NCBI GenBank assembly: GCA_028386065.3
Contig: JAKUCV010000874.1
Coordinates: forward strand, 62,001 to 126,000
Direction: 5' to 3'
DNA: 64,000 bases
From: Turnera subulata
Lineage: Eukaryota; Streptophyta; Magnoliopsida; Malpighiales; Passifloraceae
Shown here: positions 1 through 12,018 of the stretch, piece by piece
Layout: each line of letters opens with the position of its first letter
How positions within the stretch are numbered: the stretch's first letter is position 1
Made by a program: the position numbers and the translations under genes
The notes under the pieces: model-generated
What the model was told of the DNA's origin: nothing
The model's input: only the letters and a program-made list of their open reading frames with translations
Database searches by the model: none

Positions 1-56
1 TCAGTACCATTCATTTTAGGGGTTCTAAATAATGAATTAGCATTGAACTTTTCTAG

Positions 57-1424
57 GTATGTTTCATGCGTCGTCGGGTGTCCTGTGGAAGGAGCGATTT
101 CTCCTTCAAAAGTAGCATATGTTGCCAAGGAACTTTATGACATGGGTTGCTTTGAAATTTCCCTTGGTGATACAATTGGTGTTGGCACGCCTGGTATGTG
201 TTGATCCTTTGTTCTGTCTCTAAGCTAGTTTAACCTCCTGTTCTTTTTTCTATGACTGTGATTTGCCTGTATTATGCACCCAGTGCTTCCTCGCATATCT
301 TTGGTCTTTTACAAAACTTTGAGGATATCTCATTTCAGCTATTGAGTGGACAGATGATCAATACTTTCATTCCGGCAAACATGATATTTGTTTCCAGTTT
401 ATCTCTCATTTGATCTTCACTTCCTTTAATCTGGGGTTCTACGTTTCCTTGGATAGGTTCTGTTGTTCCCATGCTTGAAGCTGTTATGGCTGTTATCCCT
501 ATTGAGAAGCTTGCTGTCCACTTCCATGATACTTATGGGCAATCTCTTTCAAATATTTTAGTGTCCCTCCAGGTAAGGTCAATGGCCATGCTGAGACTGC
601 ATCTCTGTTGACATAGTACACGTTTTTGGGCAATATGCTCGAGACACAATTTCTCACTGCTTCTCTGGATTATATCCAATATGCTCAGAATGTTGTACTA
701 GGTTACAGTTGTTTGCTGATAGAATGATTAGGTAATGTTATTAGATATGACTTGGTTATGCCAAACAACAATTGAACTTAAAAGTTTAAAATATTGGTGA
801 TGCTTCTAAAATGATTTTTGGCACTTAGCCTCGAGTGAAAACCTTTTTGCTTGAAACTTGTACAGACCCACCACTATGTTGTGCTGAAACTTAATTAAGA
901 ATGTTGGTGGTAAGATTTGAACACCCAACTGTTAAGGTCATAGAAACTCTGATATTTGGTCAACAAACTATCCTATCCAAAAAGCTTTAGCCATTCGACA
1001 AGGAACTGGTAACACTCTTACAAGTCAGGAGCATTGCACTTGTCATAATGGGATAAGTTATTGCAATGGATTATATATATTCTCTACTATTAGTCTGAAG
1101 TTTTCTAGAACTATCATGAAATTCCTGTGCTAGACTTTGTCCATCTCAAGACCTAACCATTTTTTCCCTCAACAGATGGGTATCAGCATAGTAGACTCAT
1201 CAATTTCGGGTTTGGGAGGGTGCCCATATGCTAAGGGAGCATCTGGCAATGTCGCTACCGAAGATGTTGTTTATATGCTCCACGGGCTTGGAGTAAAAAC
1301 CAAAGTGGACCTGACAAAACTCCTCGCTGCTGGGGATTTTATCAGCAAGCATTTAGGCCGCCCATCAGGGTCAAAGACAGCTATTGCCTTGAGCCGGGTT
1401 ACAGCTGACGCCTCCAAGATATGA
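57..1424 (+). CDS. Hydroxymethylglutaryl-CoA lyase, last three exons (5' part outside window)
   Basis: HMG-CoA lyase cleaves HMG-CoA to acetyl-CoA and acetoacetate, the last step of leucine breakdown, normally in mitochondria. I place exons at 57..193, 457..572 and 1176..1424; all junctions show AG at acceptors and GT at donors, and the reading frame is kept across them. Exon 1 encodes [10 protein letters not shown] and [11 protein letters not shown]. Exon 2 encodes VHFHDTYGQ, the metal-binding His-x-His segment of the family. Exon 3 encodes [14 protein letters not shown], the signature with the catalytic cysteine, and runs to TGA at 1422-1424. The visible part matches the C-terminal half of the family with no disruption. 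The protein ends in Ser-Lys-Ile, which resembles a weak peroxisomal PTS1. Upstream exons, the transit peptide and the promoter lie left of the window. The family call is secure from the motifs; the exon edges are by eye. Confidence 0.95.
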
Positions 1425-1520
1425 GAGGTTGCAGCAAGTTATACCTGTAGACAGAAGAGAGGATTACTTCTTAAATGTTGTGGTCCTGAAAGAGTATGCC
1501 TCCACATCTATCCATATAGG

Positions 1521-1526
1521 AATAAA
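1521..1526 (+). terminator. Putative poly(A) signal of the HMG-CoA lyase gene
   Basis: AATAAA lies about 100 bases after the stop codon, followed some 50 bases later by a GT-rich stretch (CATTGTGTTG). This is the expected layout for plant 3'-end formation. No transcript evidence is available. Confidence 0.5.
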
Positions 1527-1589
1527 AGAAACAGATCCTTAATTAAGCTGCAGTAATTTTATAATCCTTGTAACAAAATTTTCATTGTG

Positions 1590-4426
1590 TTGAAATATCC
1601 ACTCTACCAAGTTTCCGATTGCATTCAATGGAAAAATGCTATTTCCTTGCTGTCCTAGCAGTTGCCATACTTTACCAAAATACTAAACAAATTAGAAGAG
1701 CTGTAAATGTTGCTCCCTCTGTTGTTGGGTTTAAAGCTGTCAATATATGTCCATGTCCGGGACAAATTTGCGTGAACAGAGCATCCTAATGTGTAGAAAG
1801 CTGGAGTACATAGCTTATGGCCAAAATTCCAAGGTAGAGTTTTTGAGTCCCTGTCACGGAGCACAAAACTACAATGAACCACACAATACAGCTGTTCCCT
1901 CAGCCACCTCCAGACAGAAGACACTCTGCCCTGCCTGATGATTAATAACAATGCGTTTAAAATCCTGCTACCTCCGATAGCATCGCGAATTCCATTTTTC
2001 GCCCTGGGATCACTACTATATTAACTGGTTATCCGATAGAAGTTCTCAGTCTGATATAATTCAGTTTCACTTACTTTTCACCTTCAATGCATCTTGCTCT
2101 AGGAATTTGTATTGTTTTGTTGAGTACTAAGGATTCTGTCTGTTACTATTGTCATGATAGATTGCTCGGTGACTGACACCTACAAGGCTACAATGCATCT
2201 AGCTCTAAAATCTGGCATCATTTCGTTAGTATTGAGGATTCATTTTGTAAACAGTCTCGTGATGGTTTCACTCAGTCACTATCCAATAGTCACTCAATTT
2301 GCTCTCTCTGTGTGTGTGTGTGCATATCTGTTAATTTCTTTTGAAAAAAAAAGAAAAAGAAGTGAATAATACTAGAAATTTTCGACCATAGCCATGTTGC
2401 ACGGCACAACAAAACAGGTGGTGCTTATATGTACAAGGTGTAAAAAAAGGTTTTGCAAGTAGTTGAGATCCCAATGATGGTAGGGCACCAGGGCTTTGAC
2501 CATCAGGAAAAAAGGTAAACCAAAAGGCAAAAGAAGAGAGAGGGAAGACTCTAATTGCTTGCCCACCAACATATATTTCTCTGCCTTAATGATGCCTGGT
2601 ATACTCATGGCAATCGACATTGTCTGATCCTTTTTTTAAATATTCTGGTTGCTCATCAGTCAAAGCTATTTTAGCACTCTCATAGTGTTTTTAGCTCAGC
2701 TTCTAGTTTCAACTTTGAGGAGTGGTGGGTGTGTGCACAGTGGTTCATAATGAAAGGGAGGTGTCCTTTTTATTCTGTGCATGGCTGTCCAATGTTTGCC
2801 TACTGCTTTAAATTTGATGTATGGGCCAGTTGGCACATTAATGCTTGCTTCACAAGGAGAGAAGATCAAACCCTTCTTTTTCAGGGGGGTAAAAGATGCA
2901 CCAGAAAGAGAAAAAAGATGTACCAGAAAGAGCATACAACCAAGCATTACTAGTTGTAGTTGAAGAGATCTATCTTTCTTCCTTTTTTTCCTGGATATGT
3001 CACTTGGTGTGAAAGATAGGATGGCTTAGCGCGACATAAGATCTTGAATTTATCAGCATCTATAGAATATGAAAATTGTAAACTTTTCTTTTTACAATAA
3101 TGTTATTGGTACAGATAAACTCTTACTAGAGTCATACGTCAATTTATTCCTCCAAATTATATAATTATTGAAATTATTAACTTTTTTCTACAGAACTTTC
3201 AACGATTCTTCTATTTTTGTGATTCTTATGTTTCCTTTCACTATTAAATGCACTAGCCTTGTGGTAAACCCTAAATCTTTTCCTTCTCACATCTAATTCT
3301 TTCTCCTCTTACAAATTTTCTTACGTTGTCTGCAATCCTAAATCTCCTTGGCGGCTACCTTGAAATCAGCAAATCAATTGCAAACCTCCATTCTATTCTA
3401 TACAAGACGGTGGTTGGTGGAAAAGATCCAAATTTAAAGAGAAAGGAAATTGAAAAAATTGATAAAGGGAATTATGTTTAAATCATATTCACAGCTAATG
3501 GTAAAAATAAAAATCCACCATACGGGGGATGTATTCCAAAAAAAAAAAAAGTGATACTGAGATGTTTTCAGGTCTGCAAATTTCGACATCGAATCCCAAT
3601 ATTAACCTGTAAAAAAAAAAGGAAATTAGACTAGCATGATTCTCTTACACACAAAAGATCCTTATTTATATGTGGTTTTTGTATTTTCTCTCATCAATAT
3701 ATCTGCACAAACAAACATCTGCCTGAAACAACAAAAATATATTTCTGGCTCCTATCTAGCTAGGTGGATAGTTTCGAAAAGTGGGACCTATTTATTGATA
3801 CATCTATCTTGCAAAAATGTCCTATTATAATAATGAATTGGGTCTCATTTTTTGACTAAGAACTATAAATGAAAAAAAACACTGTGAATGCAAACACATG
3901 TTCGTACAGGAGGTGACAATCGCAGTGCTATTTTGTTGAGTGAGAGGGAAAAATATATATAATAAAGTAACGATTCATTCGGATTTTGAGGGTTGTTCAA
4001 CGATATTATGATTGCGTCTATATATGACCCTGTAACAGCCAATTTTATAAGTATATTCCAAACTTGAAGTGCTGCCTGGTCAGAGAAAAGAAAGCTTGAT
4101 TATATATATTTTTTAGAAAACAGACAAAGAAGAAATTAAGGTCCTTACTTAATTTTTTTGATGAGCAACTTCCTTACTTTATGACGATCCATGATTAATT
4201 TCTCTTGCCTATGTACTGATTTCGATCCCATTCGTTATGATGCCTACTGTAAGTAGCGTTATGTACGTGTATTGCAAAAGGTAATTTAGTTACGAGTTAT
4301 ATCCTCACGTCACTCCACCACATTAGCAAGCTGCAATTATTTTTACATACAAAAAAGGCATCAATGGCATTTTTATTCTCACGCATACCGTTCTTACTCA
4401 TCCTCGCTACATCTTTATAACAAGTC
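1590..4426. other. AT-rich intergenic spacer, no gene seen
   Basis: Only short open frames without recognisable domains occur here. There is a short GT run near 2310-2323 and several homopolymer A/T tracts. I see no exon-like segments, RNA gene or terminal repeats. Confidence 0.6.
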
Positions 4427-5425
4427 TAGGGAAGAGTATTCGGTCAGTTTGGTCTGGACAACATATTTCGGTCCGGTCTTTGGACAGACCGAATTGTGCT
4501 GAGGGTGTCCGGACCAATATCCGAACCCAAATGGACCGAAAACTGAATTATTTCGGTCTAGACACCCTTTAGTCCGAGTTGCCCATATAGCACATAGGAA
4601 AAAAAAAGACCTTGGAACTCTAAAAAGAAAAAAAAAAAACCTGAAATCCATATCCAAAGGTCCCAAACTTCAAATTTAAGTTACAATTGTTTACAAATTT
4701 GCATCCAAATTTAAAAATAACTTTCTTGAATTACATAACCAAGAAAGGACACACAAAAAACAAACGTGAAAGTTACCCCTGAGGAAGGAAGGAGTTGGGT
4801 TGAGAGTGGTGAGGAGGTGTTGACATCGGTGAGTTGGGCTCTAGGCTCGGCGTCCCCAGCAAGGTGGTGATTGGTGAGGTGAAGAGAGAATGAAAAGAAT
4901 CGCTCGCAGATGACAACACCATCGTGCTCGCAGGCCGCAACTTCGTCGTCGTATGCAAAGCTATAGAGGAATTGAAGGTGTGTCGGGGAGAGGAAGAGAG
5001 AGTAGATTAGAAATTAGGAATTAATAAGGAAGGAAGAGTTCTTTTCTTTTCTTTCTCGATTTCGGATGATTAGGGATTTAGGTGTTGGGTTGGTAAGTTT
5101 ACTTGGTTTTGTTTCTTCTTATTGTCTTGGCTCTTGAGGAAAAGGAAAGGCGGTTTGATTGATTTGGAATGTTGGGAACTTGGAGTAACCGGTTAGGTTG
5201 GAACTTGGGAGGGACTTGTGGTTTGTTACACAAAAGGACAATAGACCGATTGAGTTTTCGGTCTGTCCAAAATTTGCCCAGCCAGCCCAATCCAGACTCA
5301 AATATTATGTGGTCATTTCCTGCCTAAATCAAAACTTTTAATTTGGTCTGGACAGTGTCCGAATTATGCATATTTCGGTCTGGACAATGGGTATTTCGGC
5401 TAGTTGGCCGTCTTGCTCACCCCTA
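4427..5425. mobile_element. hAT-like non-autonomous element (about 1 kb)
   Basis: The right end reads inward as TAGGGGTGAGCA, a terminus typical of hAT-type elements in plants, and the left end starts TAGGGAAGAG. Both ends carry subterminal copies of ATTTCGGTCTGGACA-like motifs, in opposite orientation on the two sides (about 4440-4565 and 5230-5400). No transposase is present; a GC-richer interior around 4790-4960 has no recognisable product. I could not find a convincing 8-bp target duplication, so the exact borders are approximate. Confidence 0.6.
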
Positions 5426-7790
5426 AATCAACAACTTCCTTCGACAAACTAGTCAAAAACTTTGTATGGATAAATTTAAGGAAAAATAATTTTTTTTCCG
5501 GTACGTTGTGATTAGAGAAATATGATCGATTCAATAAAAGATATTAGACATAGCCTGCTAATATAAAAAGGGACATGTTGAAGAGAATGGAAAGAGATGA
5601 ATGCTTAAAAATCTTATAGTTACATTCTAAAAGAAATATACAATTACTAAGTTTTCCTAAATAAGGTGAAATGATGAATTCTTCCCCTTTTTCCCAACCA
5701 TATTCACCTTTAATCAAAATAGCCAGACCATAAAATCAAAAGCAATATAATATTTAAGAATTGAGGTGCGCGATTAATAATACCGTCTTTAAAATAAACA
5801 GGTTAAAGACAAATGATTAGATTTATAGTTTATATTCTTGATGAATCTATAGACTATAATGCCGGTCGCAAAGTGAAATAATCACCTAGTCTTGATAATG
5901 AATCACATATAGTAATTAATAGGCTTAATGATCTTCTCTTTTCTGTTTTTGATCTTATTGATAAACCATTGGTCTATTGAGTTGAGAGTTCAGACAGTAA
6001 AATTAGAAAAGAACCTGAAATGATGGCAATTTCTTAATGGTATATGACACATACAAAAATGCAAATGTAGCTGGTTTGGTGCATTGACATCATTGCTATG
6101 CATGCATTTTTCTTGTGCTTGATAGTTCTATTTCTTTATATATAGCTTCACTCATAACCATCGGACGTGATGCTTTTATTTTCTTATAATATTCTACTTT
6201 AAAGCTTACTACGTATGATTTCTACTCGAGGCTTTCGTATGTATTCCTTATTTTGATTAAAAAAAAAAGAAAATAGCTCTAGATTTTGGTTGTGATATAA
6301 TATTCCACACACATTTTTATGTAAAGATCGATGGGCTGGAGGGTTGACCTAGGGAAATAAACCTGATTTAACCGATTTGGGTAAATCTAACTCGATGAGT
6401 TCAGCAATCCAAACAACTCTTAATTACACAGAGTTGGCTGTATGTCTAATTTAAGTGAGTAATTCCTAATTTAATATCTAAAGGCTATAATGAATATGGT
6501 AACTGTTTATCCCAAAACAAGCTGAAAATGTGAATAAAAAGAAATAAAGGTATTAAATTACGACCGTGAGAGATTACAAAAGTACAATTTCAAATCTAAC
6601 AAAAAAATTAATTCCGATCACCTCCAATAATAGGGTATTTTGATGGTGTAATATACTTCTTTGTAGTAAAGCATGGCTTGGCGTCACGTTGTCAAGTTAC
6701 TAATAACAAAACAAAATCCATGCCACAATCTAAATTAAAAAGGGCAAATCGAAAGAAAAGAAGGTAACTTGTAAAGTAAGATTTTTCATTAAATTCAGCC
6801 AAGTTTTTCATCAGGTCACTGGGCCCTTTCGAGCAGGTGCTAACATAATTGTCCATGACTTTCATGTATTGCTCATCCTTTGTGATTATATAAAGCGAGT
6901 AAAGACAACATCATTTTCCCATAGAAAAAAAAAAGATCACTCCACCCACATATTCACCCTCCATGTATCTCTTTTCATGGCCCCTGGTCAGCTCCTACCT
7001 GTTTGACCATTTTCAATTGATTAGATTTTGATTAAACCTTCTTTTAGGATTAAAAGAAAAACAATTGAAAGTTGGACACCAATATCTGGAATTAAGATTT
7101 ACCCGGAGTAATTAATGAAGAACACCAAGAGTGATTTCTCATTCATTAATTAATTTCTACTTTTGATCAAACTAACTTTCTAACTATAGCGTGACGTTGA
7201 AATGATATATGGCAATAGACCAACAAATTTTTTTCCTCTTTTTATTTACCTGCTGTTTTCCAATCTTCTGCTATCCTTTTCTTAATGAGTTAATGTGACA
7301 TGTGCTCCTCCAAAGTAATTGCAAAAATTAAAGTCATCACCCGAAAACCCATATAGCAAAAGTACTCTGCATCCATGAGTGTAAACTGAAAAGCAAACAA
7401 ACTTCTCCCAAAAGCCACCCCCCCTGCAAAGAAATACTAGAGAGAATTAGAAATAAAGAAGTGATTTGTAGCAGCAGCTGACTCGGGATGGATAGTAGTA
7501 TTTGATAGGGACTCCCTTCCTCCCTCCCTTTGCCCTGTAATATTGTTGCAGATATATGCAGCATAACAAACAAAGTATCAACCCAAAGTTCCAACGGCAA
7601 CTCTTTCTTTACAGTCCATGGAGTTTTCCCACTACTACTACTACTACTTGTAAAATATGGGCTCTGAAACCAAGCCACTAGGCAATCACCCTGAAGCGCA
7701 TTTATTTCCCATTCAGGCAGGCGCCAAACCCCATGCATGTTGACTCTCTCCTCTCATTGACTATTTCATTTTCAGTAGCTCAAACTCCAA
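5426..7790. other. AT-rich intergenic spacer upstream of the CLE gene
   Basis: No coding segment, RNA gene or repeat with defined ends was recognised. An open frame on the minus strand at 7337-7738 has no domain and is probably chance. The last few hundred bases presumably hold the promoter of the CLE gene, but I cannot point to a secure TATA box. Confidence 0.55.
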
Positions 7791-7837
7791 CGTGATCCAT
7801 CAAAGCTATACATACCATCTTGAGAGCACACTCCAAA

Positions 7838-7870
7838 GGAAAAAAAAAAAAAGAAAAAGAAAAAGAAGGG
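7838..7870 (+). repeat. Purine tract (A/G) in the CLE 5' region
   Basis: An almost pure purine run, A13 followed by repeated GAAAAA units, lies about 230 bases before the CLE start codon and is followed by a pyrimidine-rich leader. It may be part of the promoter or 5' UTR; no function is shown. Confidence 0.6.
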
Positions 7871-8098
7871 ACAGAAATAGCTAACAAACCCCTCTTCTTT
7901 GGTCTCTCATTCCCCAACTACAAAGTTTTGTTCTACTACTATACTTCGGCTTCTTCAGTCCTTTTCTAGAGGGCCTTTTAAGTCAGATCCAAGAAGGGTT
8001 CTCCTCTTTTCTTTTCTCTTTCTTTGTGGTGTCTCTTTAAGGTTTCTAGCTACTCCAAGATCAGTTAAACGCATGGTCGGTCTTGTTCTTGGAGAAGA

Positions 8099-8356
8099 AT
8101 GCAGATGGGTTTTCCAAAAGGGCTTGCTTCATTACTGGCTATCCTGCTTTTGCTATTTCTGCTACTAGCGATTTCGTCTACGCCTGATAGATCAACCGCA
8201 TACGGAAGCTTCAGAACAGGGCCTGCCACTCACAGGTTGGGTTCAAGAGAATCTCATGGTGGCCAAGAACGTGCCAAGAATGAGGATGGCGATGCAATTT
8301 TGGGGGATGAAAAGAGAAGAGTCTATACAGGTCCCAATCCCTTACACAATAGATAG
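8099..8356 (+). CDS. CLE family signalling peptide precursor
   Basis: This is an 85-residue secreted peptide precursor in a single exon. Residues 3-27 form a hydrophobic signal peptide rich in Leu. Residues 28-72 are a variable, charged spacer, and residues 73-84 are the CLE dodecapeptide RRVYTGPNPLHN, followed by one Arg and a stop. CLE peptides are cut from the precursor, often hydroxylated on proline, and perceived by leucine-rich-repeat receptor kinases that control meristem, vascular or root development. The length, signal peptide and C-terminal motif all fit the family. Position 4 of the motif is Tyr, where most CLE peptides have Pro. Two in-frame ATGs lie two codons apart (8099 and 8105); I chose the first. 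There is no intron. Which CLE subgroup it belongs to cannot be settled from the sequence alone. Confidence 0.92.
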   Translation: MQMGFPKGLASLLAILLLLFLLLAISSTPDRSTAYGSFRTGPATHRLGSRESHGGQERAKNEDGDAILGDEKRRVYTGPNPLHNR

Positions 8357-9210
8357 CAAAATTAATGAAGGTTGCCTTATCTTCATTTCAAGCTATCACA
8401 TTTTGTATTATTTAGTACTTTCATTTTTGTTTTCTGGCTTGCTAATTAGCGATATTGATGCTTGACTTTGTATTGTCCATAGAGCTCTGTGTATCAAAAA
8501 CCTACAAATGCATATAGGATTTGTTTAATTTTTTGGTTTGCAATGAAACAAAATACTATGATGTCTGTTGCATATAAGAGGGAAATACTATCATGATGCT
8601 GCTGGCATTTAATGGAGTTGTTGGAATAATCATCCCTGGGCCTGCATTTATGATTGTTCAGTGTCTTAGCATTTGGTAGCTGGGAATTACTAGTAGGGTA
8701 ATTCTATTCAAACGACCATTTTTACACTAACTGATGCCAAACAGAACTTATTCTATTGCTGCAGCTATTTTATACCTTTTTTACCATTTATGGCACGAAC
8801 ATTAAATATGTATGTATATATGACATAATTTAGCGACTATTTTTTTTTTTGTTGATAAGAAAAGAAAAACATCTTTCCTGGTGTGCTGTACAGCTGAAGA
8901 GTGGGAATTATCTTGTTCTTGACTTCTAAGCTAACTGGAAAAAATAGTTGTAGTCCACTTCTTACGAGCTGTGACACATCATATTGATGCCATCGATGTA
9001 ACTGTGTGCTTGTTTGTTATTGTGATAGTAGTTAGTATTAACTCTGTGTATAATCGCACCGTAAAGGCAAATACATCGATGTTCCTAGTCATAATTACAA
9101 TCTCCTTGTAGAAAGTGAGATGTATCATTTGTACTCAAATACAAAGATTAATACTTCGACCAAAAAAAAAAAGATACAAAGATTACAAAAGACAGGACCA
9201 GAATCTCCAT
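8357..9210. other. CLE 3' region and spacer, no gene seen
   Basis: This stretch holds the CLE 3' UTR and AT-rich spacer. No domain-bearing frame, RNA gene or bounded repeat was recognised. Confidence 0.55.
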
Positions 9211-9335
9211 TGTATTTTAATTATGCCCTGATTGCAAGATGATTTTTGTAGTGTATTCTAATTGTGCCCTGATTACAAATTGATCTTTTGTAGTGTGTAT
9301 TCTAATGTTCCCTGATTACAAATCAATGTTTTTAG
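9211..9335. repeat. Three tandem copies of a 42-bp unit
   Basis: Units at 9211-9251, 9252-9293 and 9294-9335 each run from TGTATT or a close variant through CCCTGATTRCAA to a TTTGTAG-like end. The copies differ at several positions, so the array is not recent. It is not coding. Confidence 0.85.
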
Positions 9336-9451
9336 TGAACTGTTAGTGTAGTATGCTTGAAATCATTCAAACATTCTTTCTCGCTGGATGTTCTGTATCC
9401 CGATTCCAAATCTACATTTCAAACTGCCTTAAAAAATATACTATAATACTC

Positions 9452-9454
<3 letters not shown>

Positions 9455-9488
<34 letters not shown>
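9455..9488. repeat. (AT)n microsatellite
   Basis: An uninterrupted AT dinucleotide run of about 17 units. Confidence 0.95.
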
Positions 9489-9489
<1 letters not shown>

Positions 9490-9490
<1 letters not shown>

Positions 9491-10979
9491 TATAATATCT
9501 GCAATTTCTATAGTTGTTTTCAAGACATGAATGGAATGAGAATAGAAGCCTTGAGCCCCATTCTCAGCATCTTGCCAATAAATTTACTAACAGAAGAGAA
9601 AGAACAAAAAAGTATAGCTGCCAGAGATTTCTCCTTGCCACTAAAATGGTTTATGTCAAAAGAATAGGTGGCAGTATCATATATATGATAAATTGTACAA
9701 GCAGGAAACAACAGCCTCGTACGTAGCTCCAAATATATCTCATCAATCTTTTCATGTCCATCACCGGTATGATAAACTCCTTGACCTTCTTTTCTTCGTT
9801 TTGAGGAAGCTCATCTAATTAATTTGTTTAGTAGGATATTGAGCTTTTCCTGCTCCGGCGTCTAGGAGCTCTGTGGTGTTAGATTAATCTTACTCTTATC
9901 TTTTCCAGATAAATATATATACAGTTGCAGAGTAAGTCTGTTCTTTCTTAGTTTTTTCTTTTTCTTTATTATTTTTTTTTTATTGTAGTAATGTAATAGC
10001 ATCTAATCCAAAGGGAGGATTATGAATTTGACTCCACCTATTTCCTAGGATTGTTATGTTCCCCCCAAAAAAATGACTTTTGTGACTGATAGGCTATTAT
10101 ACTACTCGTAGAGGACTGGAATTAATGTTTAGAAAGGATATCCCAGGCCCAGCAGATACATTTGACATTGTTGTGCAGCATCCTGTTCTGAATTTAACCT
10201 TATTGCTTTGCATTTCGTGGACTGGAAGCTGGAGGTACAGTGGGTACTTTATTTAATCAACTAGATTTTTCTGCAAGGACATGTCTCTAGTCTTCTTAGT
10301 AAGTAAACTGAAGCCCAATTATCTAAGCAAGGAGCAGGGACTGACATTAATGAGAGCAATGACATTATCACCGTAGTGCCTCTGTAACCACCGACAAGTC
10401 GCATGTCGTATGCATAAAAAAACTGGGGGAGGAGAAAAAAACACGATCTGTGTCACTGTTAGTGTCCATCCTGGACATTTGGTAAGTCATTTAATGCTAG
10501 TCACGCCCTTGTCCCATAGGAGGATAATGGAGTACCTGTCTTGACAATTACTACTAGCTATCTATTTAGTAATTGTGATCGACTGATGGTACTGGATTTC
10601 TGAATCAATAAATAAATCAACGGTACTAGCCTTTTTTTTTTTTACTATTGGATAAACTGTAATACTAGTATACTGCTACTTGTATGCGGAAAAAAAAGTA
10701 CACTTCTTTTTTAAAAAAATGGCACTACTAATTGGAATGGTATCGAAGTGAGACTATTGGGTCAGAAGATTTTTTTTTTCCTTTTTTTTTTTACAATAGA
10801 ATGGGTCAGAAGAAGAATTTTACTATGACGTAGATACATTTCTAGTATGTCCCTTGTAGTAGTTATGGTATTTGACTATTTTTTTAACGAACTACAATAG
10901 GTCAACAGCAATCGCCTGGCCCTCATGACCAAATGACATTTCGTTTTTTGTTTCCCATCCGGTATCCGGATCTTCGCCC
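9490..10979. other. AT-rich spacer, no gene seen
   Basis: Several poly-T and poly-A tracts (for example 9971-9982, 10628-10641, 10770-10791) but no coding segment or bounded element was recognised. Confidence 0.55.
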
Positions 10980-10981
10980 CG

Positions 10982-11073
10982 ACTAATCCGGTCGACCCGC
11001 GTCGTACACCTGGGTATGGTGGGGCCTACTAATCCGGTCGACTCACAACGCACACCTGAGCATGGTGGGTGAG
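10982..11073. repeat. Two direct copies of a GC-rich 46-bp unit
   Basis: ACTAATCCGGTCGAC recurs at 10982 and 11028, each followed by a related segment ending in ATGGTGGG. The block is clearly more GC-rich than the surrounding spacer. No product or function is evident. Confidence 0.8.
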
Positions 11074-11376
11074 TAAATGACAAGTGGTTAGCAACTGTAA
11101 CCGAACACCAAGTCAATTTCTCAGTTAGAAGTTGCGTCTTTTCTGTAGTTTCTTTTTTAGTTGCGAATGGCTTGGTTGAGCAAATCCCAGTCTTTGGTTG
11201 TTTATGTAATATCTTCTTTTAGGTGAAAGTGATATTTTTCATTTCATATAAGAAGTTCTGAGACAATTACAAGATAAATACATAAAAACTATTTTGGTCG
11301 GAAACCGATGTCATATATTAGATATATGTAGAAAAATCGTTACAAAAACATAGCCTGGAACAAAGATAGCATGGCT

Positions 11377-12018
11377 CTATACTCTCCTATCCTCATCAAT
11401 GAAGTGACTAATTCCAAAAGGGGGAGAGTCAAAAAATATGGTGTCAGGAATGCTAATAGCGGCTAACCGAGCTAGGTGGTTTGCTACAACGTTAGCCTCT
11501 TCCTGCACATGAACAAAAGAGATGCAGCTGAGATTCTGCAGAATGTCGAGTAAAGCACAAGCTAAGTCGTCCAAATGAGTCTCCTGGTGTAATTCCTCAT
11601 TCATCCATTCCACAGCTTCTTGTGAAGAGGTTTCAATCAAAAGCTCTACTGTTGGGTACTTTTGTGCCAATCTGAGAGCATAATAAATGGTAAGTTTGAC
11701 TGCCTTGAATTGACTGCAACAACCAAGAGCTACCTGGAACCCACACTTCCAAATCCCTGAATGATCTCTCAAAACACCCCCCGCAAAAGCTGACATATCA
11801 TTTTCGGCAAAATGAACTGCGATATTCAGTTTTAGTGAACCATTAGGGGGAGGTACCCAATCCGCACCTGTCTCAGTAGGCTGGCAACTGTTCCACTTCT
11901 TCCCACTCTTCCAGGCACGCATATACTCCATAGCCACTTTGGTGATCACGGCTGCTGGATTAGTAGGGGGCTGGAAATCAGGGTCAAACAAAATCTGGTT
12001 TCTCCATTTCCAGAGAAG
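11377..12018 (-). pseudogene. LINE ORF2 C-terminus: RNase H-like domain
   Basis: This is the same frame as the reverse transcriptase just upstream, separated only by a TAG codon at 12019-12021. It carries the RNase H fold typical of plant L1 ORF2 C-termini, with a readable end (ANVVANHLARLA). Two positions normally holding catalytic aspartates are altered: the first strand reads LNIAVHF where LN-x-D is expected, and a later segment reads ETSSQEA where an Asp is expected. It would therefore be inactive even if read through. Confidence 0.85.

Noticed and set aside
7337..7738. 133-codon minus-strand frame upstream of the CLE gene
   Set aside because: No domain and low-complexity Ser runs; it lies in the likely CLE promoter region and has no supporting context.
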